NCBI GenBank assembly: GCA_000961655.1
Contig: LADR01000032.1
Location: 1-64,000, forward strand
Source of the DNA: Desulfatitalea sp. BRH_c12
GTDB lineage: Bacteria; Desulfobacterota; Desulfobacteria; Desulfobacterales; Desulfosarcinaceae
Length of the DNA: 64,000 nt
Direction of reading: 5' to 3'
Both the position numbers and the translations under genes were made by a program. Below the pieces are notes generated by a model. It was not told where the DNA came from. It saw only the letters and a program-made list of their open reading frames with translations, and did not search any database. Positions 24,917-34,635 of this stretch are shown here, one piece after another. Within the stretch, counting starts at the first letter, position 1, and every line of letters begins with the position of its first letter.

Positions 24917-25894
24917 ATGAAAAAAAGAGAAGCAGATCTGCTGGCCAGCCAATGGAATGCGGAAAAGATGATGACCGACCCGGATGTTATCGAAAAGGCG
25001 GTACTCTACGAGACCGATTATGACAAGAAAGTGGCGCGAATCATCTTCAATATTCCGGAAAAACTCAACGGCATGCCGGTGGCAGCCCTGGAACGCGTCG
25101 GCGATCTGGTCAAAGAGGCCGAGGCGGACAATGGGATCAAGGTCATCGTTTTCAAGGGCAACGGTCCTTGTTTCGGCACCGGCGCAGGTGCGGACGAACT
25201 GGGACACTACATCGGTTACAAATCCGGCAACAGCGCAGCAGAAAAAAAACGGCCTTCCCAGCGCCAGCGCATGCTGCCGGACCGCAATATTATCTTCGGT
25301 GCCTTTGAACGCACGGTCATGGAATGCCTCAAAGCCACCATCTGCCAGGTTCACGGCTACTGCTATGGCGGTCATATGCAGTTGGCATTGGCTGCGGATA
25401 TCGTGATCGCCTCACCGGATGCCTGCTTCACTCATCCGGCGTTCCGTTATCTAGGGCCGTCTCCGCAAGATATGTATCTCTATCTTGAAAATTTGGGCAT
25501 TAAAAAGATGAAAGAGATCATGTTGACCATGCGGCCGCTATCCGCTGACGAGGCCGAAAAATGCGGTTTCGTCAACAAGGTCGTGCCAGCCGATGAGCTT
25601 GAAAAATGGGTCGCCGATTATGCCCAGGCCATCACCATGATGCCTCTGGACGGCATCATGATGGGGAAGGCCATGATGAACATGATCATGGAGGCGCGCG
25701 GTAAAGGCATCGGCTCGATGTGCGGCTGGGTGGGGCATGCCTGGAGCACCAATCTGGTTTACCAACCGGATGAATGGAATTTTCTCAAGGAAAGACGAGA
25801 CAAGGGGCTGACCCAGGCACTTAAGGAAAGGGATGCAATGGTAGCGCCCTTCTTCAGATTGGGTGGAAGAAAAAGGAAGGTCGACCATGATTAA
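24917..25894 (+). CDS. Enoyl-CoA hydratase/isomerase (crotonase family)
   Basis: A 325-residue crotonase-fold protein, longer than the usual 260. The oxyanion-hole pieces are seen in GNGPCFGTGAGADEL near residue 80 and VHGYCYGGHMQLALAADIVIA near 145. HPAFRYLGPSP near 175 occupies the place of the usual active-site region. The N-terminal 30 residues and the insertion after GADELGHYIGYKSG are extra. It could hydrate a cyclic or linear enoyl-CoA, or cleave a ring. AGGAG precedes the ATG. The stop overlaps the next gene (ATG at 25887). Confidence 0.9.
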   Translation: MKKREADLLASQWNAEKMMTDPDVIEKAVLYETDYDKKVARIIFNIPEKLNGMPVAALERVGDLVKEAEADNGIKVIVFKGNGPCFGTGAGADELGHYIGYKSGNSAAEKKRPSQRQRMLPDRNIIFGAFERTVMECLKATICQVHGYCYGGHMQLALAADIVIASPDACFTHPAFRYLGPSPQDMYLYLENLGIKKMKEIMLTMRPLSADEAEKCGFVNKVVPADELEKWVADYAQAITMMPLDGIMMGKAMMNMIMEARGKGIGSMCGWVGHAWSTNLVYQPDEWNFLKERRDKGLTQALKERDAMVAPFFRLGGRKRKVDHD

Positions 25895-27602
25895 AAAGAG
25901 CATTAGCGCGCAGCAGCTTGCCGCCTACCAGGCCAACGGTTATTGGAAAGGGATGACCCTCGAGATGTGCAGAGGCTATGAAGCACAGGGACACTGGCCC
26001 GGAATCACCCTGCATCAGTTTTTCGATGCGTCCGTTGATAATTTTCCAGACAATGCTTTTGTCATCCATGGAGATAAAAAATACACTTACCGCATGGCGG
26101 CCGATATTACCGGGCGGCTCGCTGCAGGACTGGTGACGCTGGGTTTCAAAAAGGGTGATGTGGTCTGTGCGCTTCTGCACAACTGCCCAGAAATGGTGTT
26201 TCTGCAGATCGCGTTGTCCCGTATCGGGGCGATCATTCAGCCGATTCATCTGGTTTACCGGGAACATGAAATCAGCAAACGGATTGCGTTCTGCGAGGCC
26301 AAAGCCATCGTCATTCCCGATCAGATCAAAGGGTTCGATTATGTTCGGATGATGCAGGGTCTACGCCAAACCGTGTCGGTTGAACATATATTCGTCGTTG
26401 GAGAAAACAGGCCCGCCGAAGATGGCATACGAACGTTGCAGAGCGTCTGGGAAATGGAAAAAACGAGCGACGCCTTGCAGCAGTATCTCGACGGGGTTGA
26501 CATCAATGCCAACGACATTCTGCTGCTCAATTTCACCTCGGGGACGGAAACCGCACCCAAAGGATTTCTGCACACCCACAATACCATCCTTGGCAACACC
26601 CGTACCGCTGCCAGGGATATCTGCCGATTCGAAGACGGCAAGGCGGTCATGCTTTCGTTCAGCCCGATGACACATACCTTTGGTCACATGATCACCTATT
26701 TCGCCTGCCTGACCGGCGGCGCCACCGTCCTGGTCGATATCTACGACCCAGGCAAAGGGCTGGAGCTGATTGAAAAAGAAAAAATATGTTTTGTCCAGGG
26801 CACGCCGACCCATTTCCTGCGTTTTCTGGATCACGAGAATTTCGATGATTTCGATCTGGCTTCGCTGAAAATTCTGGCGACCGGCGGCTCTGCCATTCCG
26901 CCGGCCATGGTCCAAAGACTGGAATCCAGAACCGGGGCCAAACTGACTGTCTGGTTCGGTATGGGCGAAGATATCATCCACACGGCCGTTTATCCGGGTG
27001 AAGCAGAGAAAACGTTTCTGGAAACAGTGGGCAAGACCGTCCCAGGTGCGCAGATCGCCATTCTTGATGGCAACCATGTCCCCTTGCCGACGGGCCAGGT
27101 CGGGGAGATTGCTTTCAGAGGGGCGGCCATGTTCCTGGGATACTTCAAGAACCCGGAGAAGACCGCCGACACGCGGACCGTTGACGGTTGGCTGCTGACC
27201 GGCGACACGGGATACCTGGATGACGTCGGCTACTTGCGGTTATACGGCCGTAAGAAAGACATGATTAACCGTGGTGGTAGTAAAATCTTCCCGCTCACCA
27301 TTGAGAACGCGCTGAGCTTTCATCCCAAGATCAACACGGTTTCCGTTGTGGGCGTCCCCGATTCGGCCTTGGGAGAAAGGGTCTGTGCCTGTGTGATCCC
27401 CAAAAAGGGCGCAACGGTTACCCTGGAAGAGATTCTCGACTATATGCAGGCAAAAGGTTTCAGCCGTTATGAAACCCCGGAAATCGTCGAGGTCATGAAT
27501 GAATTTCCGCTGACGCCGACCGGCAAGGTAAAAAAGGATCTGCTGCAGCAGAAGGTTGTCGCCAACGGAATCACAGAACAGAACACAGTCAGGATGAGGT
27601 AA
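25887..27602 (+). CDS. AMP-forming acyl-CoA ligase
   Basis: A 571-residue ANL ligase. Motifs: LLNFTSGTETAPKGFLHTH near residue 214 (P-loop), FGMGEDIIHTA near 360, WLLTGDTGYLDDVG near 436, GRKKDMINRGGSKIFP near 455 and TGKVKKDLLQQK near the end. The N-terminal 40 residues (QQLAAYQANGYWKGMTLEM) resemble 2,3-dihydroxybenzoate-AMP ligase-like and cyclohexanecarboxylate-CoA ligase (AliA/BadJ) type proteins. Cyclic acids are therefore a reasonable guess for the substrate. ATG at 25887 overlaps the crotonase stop, so the two are coupled. Confidence 0.9.
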   Translation: MIKKSISAQQLAAYQANGYWKGMTLEMCRGYEAQGHWPGITLHQFFDASVDNFPDNAFVIHGDKKYTYRMAADITGRLAAGLVTLGFKKGDVVCALLHNCPEMVFLQIALSRIGAIIQPIHLVYREHEISKRIAFCEAKAIVIPDQIKGFDYVRMMQGLRQTVSVEHIFVVGENRPAEDGIRTLQSVWEMEKTSDALQQYLDGVDINANDILLLNFTSGTETAPKGFLHTHNTILGNTRTAARDICRFEDGKAVMLSFSPMTHTFGHMITYFACLTGGATVLVDIYDPGKGLELIEKEKICFVQGTPTHFLRFLDHENFDDFDLASLKILATGGSAIPPAMVQRLESRTGAKLTVWFGMGEDIIHTAVYPGEAEKTFLETVGKTVPGAQIAILDGNHVPLPTGQVGEIAFRGAAMFLGYFKNPEKTADTRTVDGWLLTGDTGYLDDVGYLRLYGRKKDMINRGGSKIFPLTIENALSFHPKINTVSVVGVPDSALGERVCACVIPKKGATVTLEEILDYMQAKGFSRYETPEIVEVMNEFPLTPTGKVKKDLLQQKVVANGITEQNTVRMR

Positions 27603-27607
27603 ATCAA

Positions 27608-29554
27608 ATGACCAAGCTTTTCTCGCCAATCCAGTTGGGACCCTTGCATCTCGTCAATCGGTTGGCCTACGCCCCCATGGACACGCATTTTGGAACGGCC
27701 GACGGCTACCTGGGGCCCGGACAGATAGAATTTTATGCTGAAAGAGCAGCGGGTGGTGTCGGTTTCATTACGGTCGAGGTCAATTTTATCAACGATCGGG
27801 CCAAGGTATGGCAAGCCGCCGAGGGTGGGGTGCTCGATATTGGTGACGACAGCCATATCAGCGACCTGGCCAAGTTGCGCACAGCCATCCGGGAGGCCAA
27901 TCCGGATGTGAAGGTTTCCGTACAAATCAGCCACGTGGGCAAATACGGGCCAGGTATCCGGCAAGTCCCATCAGCGATTAATCCGCCGCTGTACGATCCC
28001 TGTCTGGTCATGGAAGAAATGACCGGCGACGATATCGAGGGGGTGATCGAGGAATATGTGAGTGCTGCCCGACGTGTGATGATGGCAGGTTATGATGCGC
28101 TCACCCTGCATGGCGCCCACGGCCTGCTCATTCAGCAGTTCATGTCCCCTTACACCAACAAGCGTACCGATGAATACGGCAAGGATCGATTGCTTTTTGC
28201 CCGAAGGATCATTGAACGTACCCGAGCTGCGATCGGCCACGGTATGGCGCTTATCATGCGAGTCAGCGGCGACGAATTCCTCGAAGAGGTCGGTATTACC
28301 GACGGCTACACCATCCACGATATGTGTAAGATGGCACCGGAGTTGGTCGCGGCCGGTTTGGATGCCATCGATGTCTCCGCCGCGACGGTGGATAACTTTT
28401 ACTGGACGACACCTTCCGGCTATTTCAAGAAAGGCGCCTTCATGCACCTGGCTCGGGCTATAAAGGGCGTTGTCAATGTTCCGGTCATGGGGGTGGGCCG
28501 TGTCAACACCGGTGCCTTTGCTCATCAAATGATCGATGAAGAGTGGTGCGACATTCTTTGCCTTGGCCGGGCACTTTTGGCTGATCCCCATTTTCCTTTA
28601 AAGATCAAAGAGGATCGTGCCGAGGACATTCGAAACTGCATCGCCTGTAACACATGCATTGCCTCGGCTTTTGAAAAAGTAAAAGTCTGCTGCGCGATTA
28701 ACCCGGCCCTCGGCCGTGAGAAAGAGTATACAATCCGTCCGAAAGCCGCGTCCCGAAGGAAGAAGGTGATGGTGGTGGGAGGAGGCCCCGGCGGAATGGA
28801 AGCCGCACTGAATCTCAAACTCAGAGGACATGAGGTTCATCTTTTCGAAAAAGAACCGCAACTGGGTGGGCAACTGCGCATCGCCTGCATCCCGCCCGGC
28901 AAAAGCGAACTCAGATTGCTCATGGCCTATCAGACAAAGCAGCTCGAAAAAGCGGGTGTGGATGTTTGCCTGTCGACCTGCGTTGATGAAAATTTGATTC
29001 GCGATATATCCCCCGATGTCATGGTCCTGGCAGCTGGGGCGGTTCCATGGCGCCCGGTCATCGAAGGAATAAACAGCCCGACTGTGGTGATGGCCGATGA
29101 TGTTCTTCTGGACCGGGTCCAATTAGGCAAAAATGTGGTCGTCATCGGGGGCGAACTGGTCGGCTGCGAAGTGGCCCACTATATCGCCAGCAAGGCCAAA
29201 ACGAAAATAACTATGATGCGGCGCCATGAATCCATGGCCACCAAAATCGAACCCCTGACCCGCTTCATTTTGCTTCGCAAGCTGCAGGCGGAAGGGGTTA
29301 ATTTTATGAGTTGCGTACAGTATAACCGGATCACCGAAAACGGTGTCCACGTCACGCATACCAAAGAGTGCCGGGAAGAAATTATCGAAGCCGATACGGT
29401 CGTGCTGGCTACCGGTACCGTGCCGAACACCAAAATTATCCAAATGGCCCAAGGCAAGACCAAGGAGCAGTTGTACATTATTGGCGACAATTTGGCCCCG
29501 CGAACGATCAAAGCCGCGATTCACGAAGGTGCCCATGTTGGAAGACAAATTTAA
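27608..29554 (+). CDS. OYE-family NAD(P)H:flavin/4Fe-4S enoate reductase 1
   Basis: A 648-residue three-domain flavoenzyme, as in 2,4-dienoyl-CoA reductase (FadH) and 2-naphthoyl-CoA reductase. FMN barrel: residues 1-330, with LTLHGAHGLLIQQFMSPYTN near 162. A 4Fe-4S linker has NCIACNTCIASAF near 345 and a further Cys pair in KVCCAINP. FAD/NAD domain: [21 protein letters not shown] near 386 and VVVIGGELVGCEVAHY near 515. The cluster spacing here is C-x2-C-x2-C, not the common C-x2-C-x3-C. It would reduce an activated C=C bond of a CoA thioester. Five bp after the ligase, in one operon with two paralogues. Confidence 0.9.
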   Translation: MTKLFSPIQLGPLHLVNRLAYAPMDTHFGTADGYLGPGQIEFYAERAAGGVGFITVEVNFINDRAKVWQAAEGGVLDIGDDSHISDLAKLRTAIREANPDVKVSVQISHVGKYGPGIRQVPSAINPPLYDPCLVMEEMTGDDIEGVIEEYVSAARRVMMAGYDALTLHGAHGLLIQQFMSPYTNKRTDEYGKDRLLFARRIIERTRAAIGHGMALIMRVSGDEFLEEVGITDGYTIHDMCKMAPELVAAGLDAIDVSAATVDNFYWTTPSGYFKKGAFMHLARAIKGVVNVPVMGVGRVNTGAFAHQMIDEEWCDILCLGRALLADPHFPLKIKEDRAEDIRNCIACNTCIASAFEKVKVCCAINPALGREKEYTIRPKAASRRKKVMVVGGGPGGMEAALNLKLRGHEVHLFEKEPQLGGQLRIACIPPGKSELRLLMAYQTKQLEKAGVDVCLSTCVDENLIRDISPDVMVLAAGAVPWRPVIEGINSPTVVMADDVLLDRVQLGKNVVVIGGELVGCEVAHYIASKAKTKITMMRRHESMATKIEPLTRFILLRKLQAEGVNFMSCVQYNRITENGVHVTHTKECREEIIEADTVVLATGTVPNTKIIQMAQGKTKEQLYIIGDNLAPRTIKAAIHEGAHVGRQI

Positions 29555-29574
29555 ATTTGCAGGGAGGTGCATCG

Positions 29575-31539
29575 ATGACTGACCAGTTTAACTACCTGTC
29601 CTCGCCCCTTAGATTAAGAAATACGACAATCCGCAACAGGGTCATCTTCACCGCTCATGAGACGGGCTATGACTTTACCCGGGATGACAATGATGGTGAC
29701 CGATATATCGCTTACCTTAATGCACGCGCTAAAGGCGGTGTCGGGCTCATCGTCGCCGGCCCCCTGATGATCGATGATACTACAGCGATGTTAGGACTCT
29801 CCGCACCGGATCACAACCTGCTGCAGCAAAAACTGAAACGCCTGGCGGTCGCCGTTCACGAATCCGGCGCAAAAATCATCTACCAGCTTGTTCATTTCGG
29901 TCGGGAGATGGACAGTCACGAGTCCCTTAAACCTACGATGGGGTTTTCCGCCCTGCCTTCGCCGGATCTGCAGTCTACGCCGCACGAGATGACGATCGAA
30001 GAGATCGAGCACATGATCGATCAATATGTTGCCTATGCCGTCGACTGCAAAGTCGCCGGTATCGATGGTGTCGAACTGCACGGGACTCACGGCTATATGC
30101 TGCAACAGTCATGGTCCTGGTGGGCCAACAAACGCACGGACCGTTATGGCGAGCAAATGGCTTTTGCATACGAACTCATTGATCGGGTCCGCGCTGCCGT
30201 GGGAGAGGATTTTGTTATCAGTGTCCGAATATCTTCCGACGATCTTATGCCGGGTGGCCTTGGCGTTGAGGAGATGAGTGTCATTGCCCAGAAGCTGGAG
30301 GCTACGGGCAAAATTGACATGCTCAACACCAGTGAAGGTTCCATGTTCACTACTTATGCGTATGCCATCGGAACGAGCTATATTCCCCTAGGGGCCTGGG
30401 TGCCGTTTGTATCTAAAATCAGAGAGGAGCTGGAATCGATCCCGATTGTCGCTTCCGGAAGAATCAAGGATCATATCCAAGCTGAAAAAATTCTCTCTGA
30501 AGGACATGCTGATATGGTGGCGATGACGCGCGCCCACATCGTCGACCCCGAGGCGACCAACAAAGCGTTTGCCGGAAAATTAGACGACGTCCGCAAGTGC
30601 ATCAGCTGCAATCAGGGGTGTATCGAGCGTGTTTTCCAGTATCAGGATGTTTTATGTCTCCAGAATCCGGCAACCGGCCATGAAGAGGCTCGCGGTGTTC
30701 TTAAACTTGCTGCCAAGCCCAAGCAAGTGATGATCGTAGGGGCGGGCCCGGCAGGTATGGAATGCGCGCGCACGGCCGCTCTGCGCGGGCATAAAGTGCG
30801 TATTTACGAAAAAGAAAGAGATCCGGGAGGCCAGGTCAATCTGATCTGCAAGGATCCGGCACGCATCGATTTCGATGACCTCACGCGCTTCCAGGTGATG
30901 CAACTCGAAAAAATGGGAGTACCCATTCATACCGGCATTGAAGTGACTGAGGCGATGATAATGGAGGAAGCGCCGGAGTGCCTGGTGATTGCCACCGGTT
31001 CGGTTCCGCGGGAGATCAGGACGCCTGTGGCCGAAGAACCGATCCCCGGGTTTGACTGCGCCACCGTCATGACGCTTTTCGATGTCTACAACAACCCCCA
31101 GTCGGTGGGCGACAATGTTCTGATTTTCGATCGTCTGGGAAGGGTTTACGGACTTTCCACGGCACTATTTCTGCTCGAAATGGGCAAGACGGTTGAAATC
31201 GCGACCCAGTTGCCGCATGCCGGCATGCACGCCGGAGCGACTTTTATTCCGTTATTATACGGCCGTCTGTTCGGCAAAGGGGTAAACATGACCCCCAATG
31301 TCGAGCTCAAGGAAATCGCAGGCGATACCGTTACCCTCATCAACGTCTACAATGGCAAAGAAGAGATCCGCACCGGAATCGATACCGTTATACCCATAGT
31401 TCCCCAGCGGGCAGTCGATACGATTTACCGCAACGTCCGGGAAAAAATCAGCGACATCTATCTCATCGGCGACGCAGCAGCCCCCAGAAATCTGATGGAA
31501 GCCATCCATGATGGTTTTCACATCGGGTGCAAAATTTGA
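29575..31539 (+). CDS. OYE-family NAD(P)H:flavin/4Fe-4S enoate reductase 2
   Basis: A 654-residue paralogue. It differs from its neighbours. The FMN domain active-site region is [21 protein letters not shown], replacing the FLSPxxN motif. The barrel start is [10 protein letters not shown], like trimethylamine-dehydrogenase-type members. Its cluster motif [14 protein letters not shown] is the standard C-x2-C-x3-C. The NAD domain second fold is weak ([16 protein letters not shown]), so it may take electrons from ETF or ferredoxin, not NADH. AGGGAGG precedes the ATG at 29575; an upstream ATG at 29368 lies inside the previous gene. The substrate is unknown. Confidence 0.88.
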   Translation: MTDQFNYLSSPLRLRNTTIRNRVIFTAHETGYDFTRDDNDGDRYIAYLNARAKGGVGLIVAGPLMIDDTTAMLGLSAPDHNLLQQKLKRLAVAVHESGAKIIYQLVHFGREMDSHESLKPTMGFSALPSPDLQSTPHEMTIEEIEHMIDQYVAYAVDCKVAGIDGVELHGTHGYMLQQSWSWWANKRTDRYGEQMAFAYELIDRVRAAVGEDFVISVRISSDDLMPGGLGVEEMSVIAQKLEATGKIDMLNTSEGSMFTTYAYAIGTSYIPLGAWVPFVSKIREELESIPIVASGRIKDHIQAEKILSEGHADMVAMTRAHIVDPEATNKAFAGKLDDVRKCISCNQGCIERVFQYQDVLCLQNPATGHEEARGVLKLAAKPKQVMIVGAGPAGMECARTAALRGHKVRIYEKERDPGGQVNLICKDPARIDFDDLTRFQVMQLEKMGVPIHTGIEVTEAMIMEEAPECLVIATGSVPREIRTPVAEEPIPGFDCATVMTLFDVYNNPQSVGDNVLIFDRLGRVYGLSTALFLLEMGKTVEIATQLPHAGMHAGATFIPLLYGRLFGKGVNMTPNVELKEIAGDTVTLINVYNGKEEIRTGIDTVIPIVPQRAVDTIYRNVREKISDIYLIGDAAAPRNLMEAIHDGFHIGCKI

Positions 31540-31591
31540 GAGGGCGGCATATAAAATTTACTTCTCTGTCGATAAAGGAGCGCCGAGCAAG

Positions 31592-33532
31592 ATGAACTAC
31601 AGTCATGTGTTTGAACCCGGGAAGATCGGAAAACTGGAGATACCCAACCGGATCGTCATGCCGGCTATGGGCACCAATTTTGCCGAGGCGGACGGCAGCG
31701 TAGGTGCGCGCACAATCAACTATTATAAAGCCAGAGCAAAAGGCGGCACCGGCCTGATCACCGTTGAAACCTGTGCCGTCACGCCGGCTGGCGGCCGCGC
31801 GGTAGCCTGCAGTTTGTCGCTGCACGATGGCAAGTACCTGCCGGGTATGCATGAGTTGACCGATGCAGTGCATGCCTATGGCGCCAAGGTGTCGGTGCAA
31901 TTGAATCACACTGGGCGTCAGGCTGTCATGGAGTCCAATCACTGCAAGGTCCCCGTGGCCCCGTCCGCTCTAGCTTGTCCGATGGTCAGTTGTTATGATG
32001 TGGGTGTTGTACCTAGAGCCTTAACATCAGAAGAAATCGAAGAAATAATAGGAAATTACGCCGCCGCCGCCAAAAGAGCGGTAGCGGCGGGTTTCGATGC
32101 CGTGGAATTGCATGGCGCTCACGGCTATCTGATCAATGAGTTTCTTTCGCCATTGACCAATAAAAGAGATGATGAATATGGCGGCAGTTTTGAAAAACGA
32201 CTGACATTTGCACGCAAGGTGATCAATGCCGTGCGTGAAAAAATTGGTTCTGACATTCCAATCATAATCCGCTTGAACGCCGAAGATCATATGGACGGCG
32301 GGCTGGTAATGGCCGATACGAAAAAGATTGCGGCAGCGGTCGTCGAGGCTGGCGTAGATGCAATCAGCGTCAGTTCCGGAATGTATCCATCCTTATATCG
32401 TGTCCTGGCGCCGATCTATCTTAAGCCGGGTTTCCTGATGCCCTTCTGCGCTGAAGTAAAATCGGTGGTCGACGTTCCCGTCATCGGTGTTGGTCGGATA
32501 GCGAATCTGGCATTGGCGGATAAAGTCCTCTCTCAGAAAATGGCCGACTTTGTGGCCATCGGCAGGGCGCAGATTGCAGAGCCGGAGATTGTTAATAAAA
32601 GCAGAAGTGGGCAACTCAAAGATATCCGCAATTGCATCTACTGCAATTACTGCTCGATGGATCGGTTGCTTTCATTTATGCAGGTGCGCTGCGCCGTCAA
32701 TGCCGAAGCCGGCCGGGAAGCTGAATACGCGATTACCAGAGCACCGGTCGCCAAAAAAGTGGTGGTCATCGGTGGCGGCCCCGGAGGCATGGAAGCCGCC
32801 CGGGTGGCGGCGTTGAGAGGACATCAGGTGACTCTTTTTGAAAAGCGGGATTGTTTGGGCGGGCAGTTAACGCAAGCCGCAGCACCTAAATTCAAGGAAC
32901 CGGTGCGCTCGCTGATTAACTACCTGTCCTATCAGATTGAGAATAACGGTGTCGCCATCAAAATGGGGAGGCAAGCCACTGCCGGGGATGTTTTAGCTCT
33001 ATCGCCGGATGTTGTTATCATCGCCACCGGCGCCGGACCTTGGATTCCGTCGCTCCCCGGCGCAGAGTTGGCGGTGACGGCGCATGATGTGCTGGACGGC
33101 GGTCTTGTGGATCTGATCGGCAAAATTGTGGTGTGTGGTGGAGGGTCGGTAGGTTGCGAGACCGCACTATTCCTTGCGGAACGCAGCCACGACGTCACTT
33201 TGCTCGAAATGTTGGATGAAATTGCAGTGGACCATGATTACTACAGCCGCAGCGTTTTGCTTGAAGAAATAGAGAAATCCACGGTTAAAGTGATCACCGG
33301 GCATAAAATGATCAATATCGGAGCGAATAACGTGACCATCGCAGATAAGTCCGGTGGCCATACAGAAATTATTGCTGGTACGGTCATATTCGCCGCTGGG
33401 TCGCGACCGATCGTTGACTTGGCTGAGACACTTCGCGGCACGGTGGAATTGTATACGATAGGGGATTGCAACAAGCCGGGTAGGGTGCACAATGCCATAC
33501 ACGAAGCGGCTCACATCGCTAGAGAAATTTAG
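31592..33532 (+). CDS. OYE-family NAD(P)H:flavin/4Fe-4S enoate reductase 3
   Basis: A 646-residue paralogue and the most typical of the three. The barrel keeps [20 protein letters not shown] and [11 protein letters not shown] near residue 180. The cluster motif is [14 protein letters not shown] (C-x2-C-x2-C) with a fourth Cys in QVRCAVNA. Dinucleotide folds are [21 protein letters not shown] near 390 and [17 protein letters not shown] near 510. Sequential reductions of one ring would explain three enzymes. ATG 31592 follows AAAGGAG. A start at 31508 would overlap the previous gene and is not preferred. Confidence 0.9.
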   Translation: MNYSHVFEPGKIGKLEIPNRIVMPAMGTNFAEADGSVGARTINYYKARAKGGTGLITVETCAVTPAGGRAVACSLSLHDGKYLPGMHELTDAVHAYGAKVSVQLNHTGRQAVMESNHCKVPVAPSALACPMVSCYDVGVVPRALTSEEIEEIIGNYAAAAKRAVAAGFDAVELHGAHGYLINEFLSPLTNKRDDEYGGSFEKRLTFARKVINAVREKIGSDIPIIIRLNAEDHMDGGLVMADTKKIAAAVVEAGVDAISVSSGMYPSLYRVLAPIYLKPGFLMPFCAEVKSVVDVPVIGVGRIANLALADKVLSQKMADFVAIGRAQIAEPEIVNKSRSGQLKDIRNCIYCNYCSMDRLLSFMQVRCAVNAEAGREAEYAITRAPVAKKVVVIGGGPGGMEAARVAALRGHQVTLFEKRDCLGGQLTQAAAPKFKEPVRSLINYLSYQIENNGVAIKMGRQATAGDVLALSPDVVIIATGAGPWIPSLPGAELAVTAHDVLDGGLVDLIGKIVVCGGGSVGCETALFLAERSHDVTLLEMLDEIAVDHDYYSRSVLLEEIEKSTVKVITGHKMINIGANNVTIADKSGGHTEIIAGTVIFAAGSRPIVDLAETLRGTVELYTIGDCNKPGRVHNAIHEAAHIAREI

Positions 33533-33547
33533 AAAGGATAAAGGACG

Positions 33548-34564
33548 ATGATCAAAAGGCAGCACATAAAGGCGGACGCTTTGACCATTTGCCTGATTTG
33601 GGTCCTCCTTTTATTGATTTCCACCACCGCTGGAGCAGACCCGCCCCAAGAGTATGACATCGACCGGATGAAAGAAGATCTGCGGGGCGCGGTAACCTTC
33701 CGGGACAAGTTTTATGATGCCGCCGTGGCCGGCAATCGCATGTGGATGGTCGGATACTACGGCGCCATTCTACATTTCAACGGTGATACGTCGCGTTTTG
33801 AAAAACAGCAGAGCGGAACGAATTTGCCCCTTTTCGATGTCACTTTTCTCGATGCAAACATCGGTTACATCGTTGGAAAACGCGGTATCGTATTGAAAAC
33901 CAGGGATGGCGGCAAATCATGGGTGACTATCAGGAAAGAAGGTGAATTCAATCTGTTTGCGGCTCATTTCATCGATAGCGATACAGGATGGGCAGTCGGT
34001 GATTTCGGTACCATCCTGCATACATCCGACGGTGGCGCAACTTGGGAAGACATGTCTTTGAAGGAAGCCGATGTTACTTTTAACGGGTGTCATTTTTGGA
34101 ATGCTCAAAAAGGGTTAATCGCCGGAGAATTCGAAAGTATTTACTTGACCCAGGACGGTGGCGCCACCTGGTCAGCGGTCAGCGAGCAAAGCATGGCTGG
34201 AGCATCCCTTTTCGATATACATTTTAAAAACGCCGACCACGCTTTAGCCGTTGGACAAAATGGTGTTTTCTTTCAAACGTCCAACGGTGGTTTTACCTGG
34301 AAACGGCAAAAAATGGGGAACGAGGACAATTTGCTGAGAATCGGTGTCATCGATGAAAGATATCATGTGGTTGGGCTCCGGGGGGTGATGATCGAAGAGT
34401 CCCCGGACGGTGTATTGGTCACAAATGACGGGTATAGAGTTTCGGATTGGCTCAATTGCCTTATCAGCTTTTCATCCGGTGCGGCCATAGCGGCTGGGGA
34501 TCATGGCCGGGTGCTTTGGTCCAACGGCAGCCATTCCCAGCGCGCATGGGAAATTATAAACTGA
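33548..34564 (+). CDS. Ycf48-like beta-propeller protein, exported
   Basis: A 338-residue protein with an N-terminal signal sequence (ICLIWVLLLLISTTAGADPP) and repeated blades containing TRDGGKSWVTI, TSDGGATWEDM, TQDGGATWSAV and TSNGGFTWKRQ. These are the BNR/Ycf48 repeats with S/T-x-D/N-G-G-x-x-W. In gammaproteobacteria and deltaproteobacteria, Ycf48-like proteins are often adjacent to MMPL-type RND exporters and DUF1302/DUF1329 proteins, as here. It should be periplasmic or outer-membrane associated. Its role is unknown; it may be an assembly or cargo-binding factor for the transporter. Confidence 0.9.
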   Translation: MIKRQHIKADALTICLIWVLLLLISTTAGADPPQEYDIDRMKEDLRGAVTFRDKFYDAAVAGNRMWMVGYYGAILHFNGDTSRFEKQQSGTNLPLFDVTFLDANIGYIVGKRGIVLKTRDGGKSWVTIRKEGEFNLFAAHFIDSDTGWAVGDFGTILHTSDGGATWEDMSLKEADVTFNGCHFWNAQKGLIAGEFESIYLTQDGGATWSAVSEQSMAGASLFDIHFKNADHALAVGQNGVFFQTSNGGFTWKRQKMGNEDNLLRIGVIDERYHVVGLRGVMIEESPDGVLVTNDGYRVSDWLNCLISFSSGAAIAAGDHGRVLWSNGSHSQRAWEIIN

Positions 34565-34635
34565 AAAACCGTATGCGCATTTTACTTAGATGGCCGAACC
34601 GGGCGTAAAACAGATCATAAGAAAGAGATGTCCAA

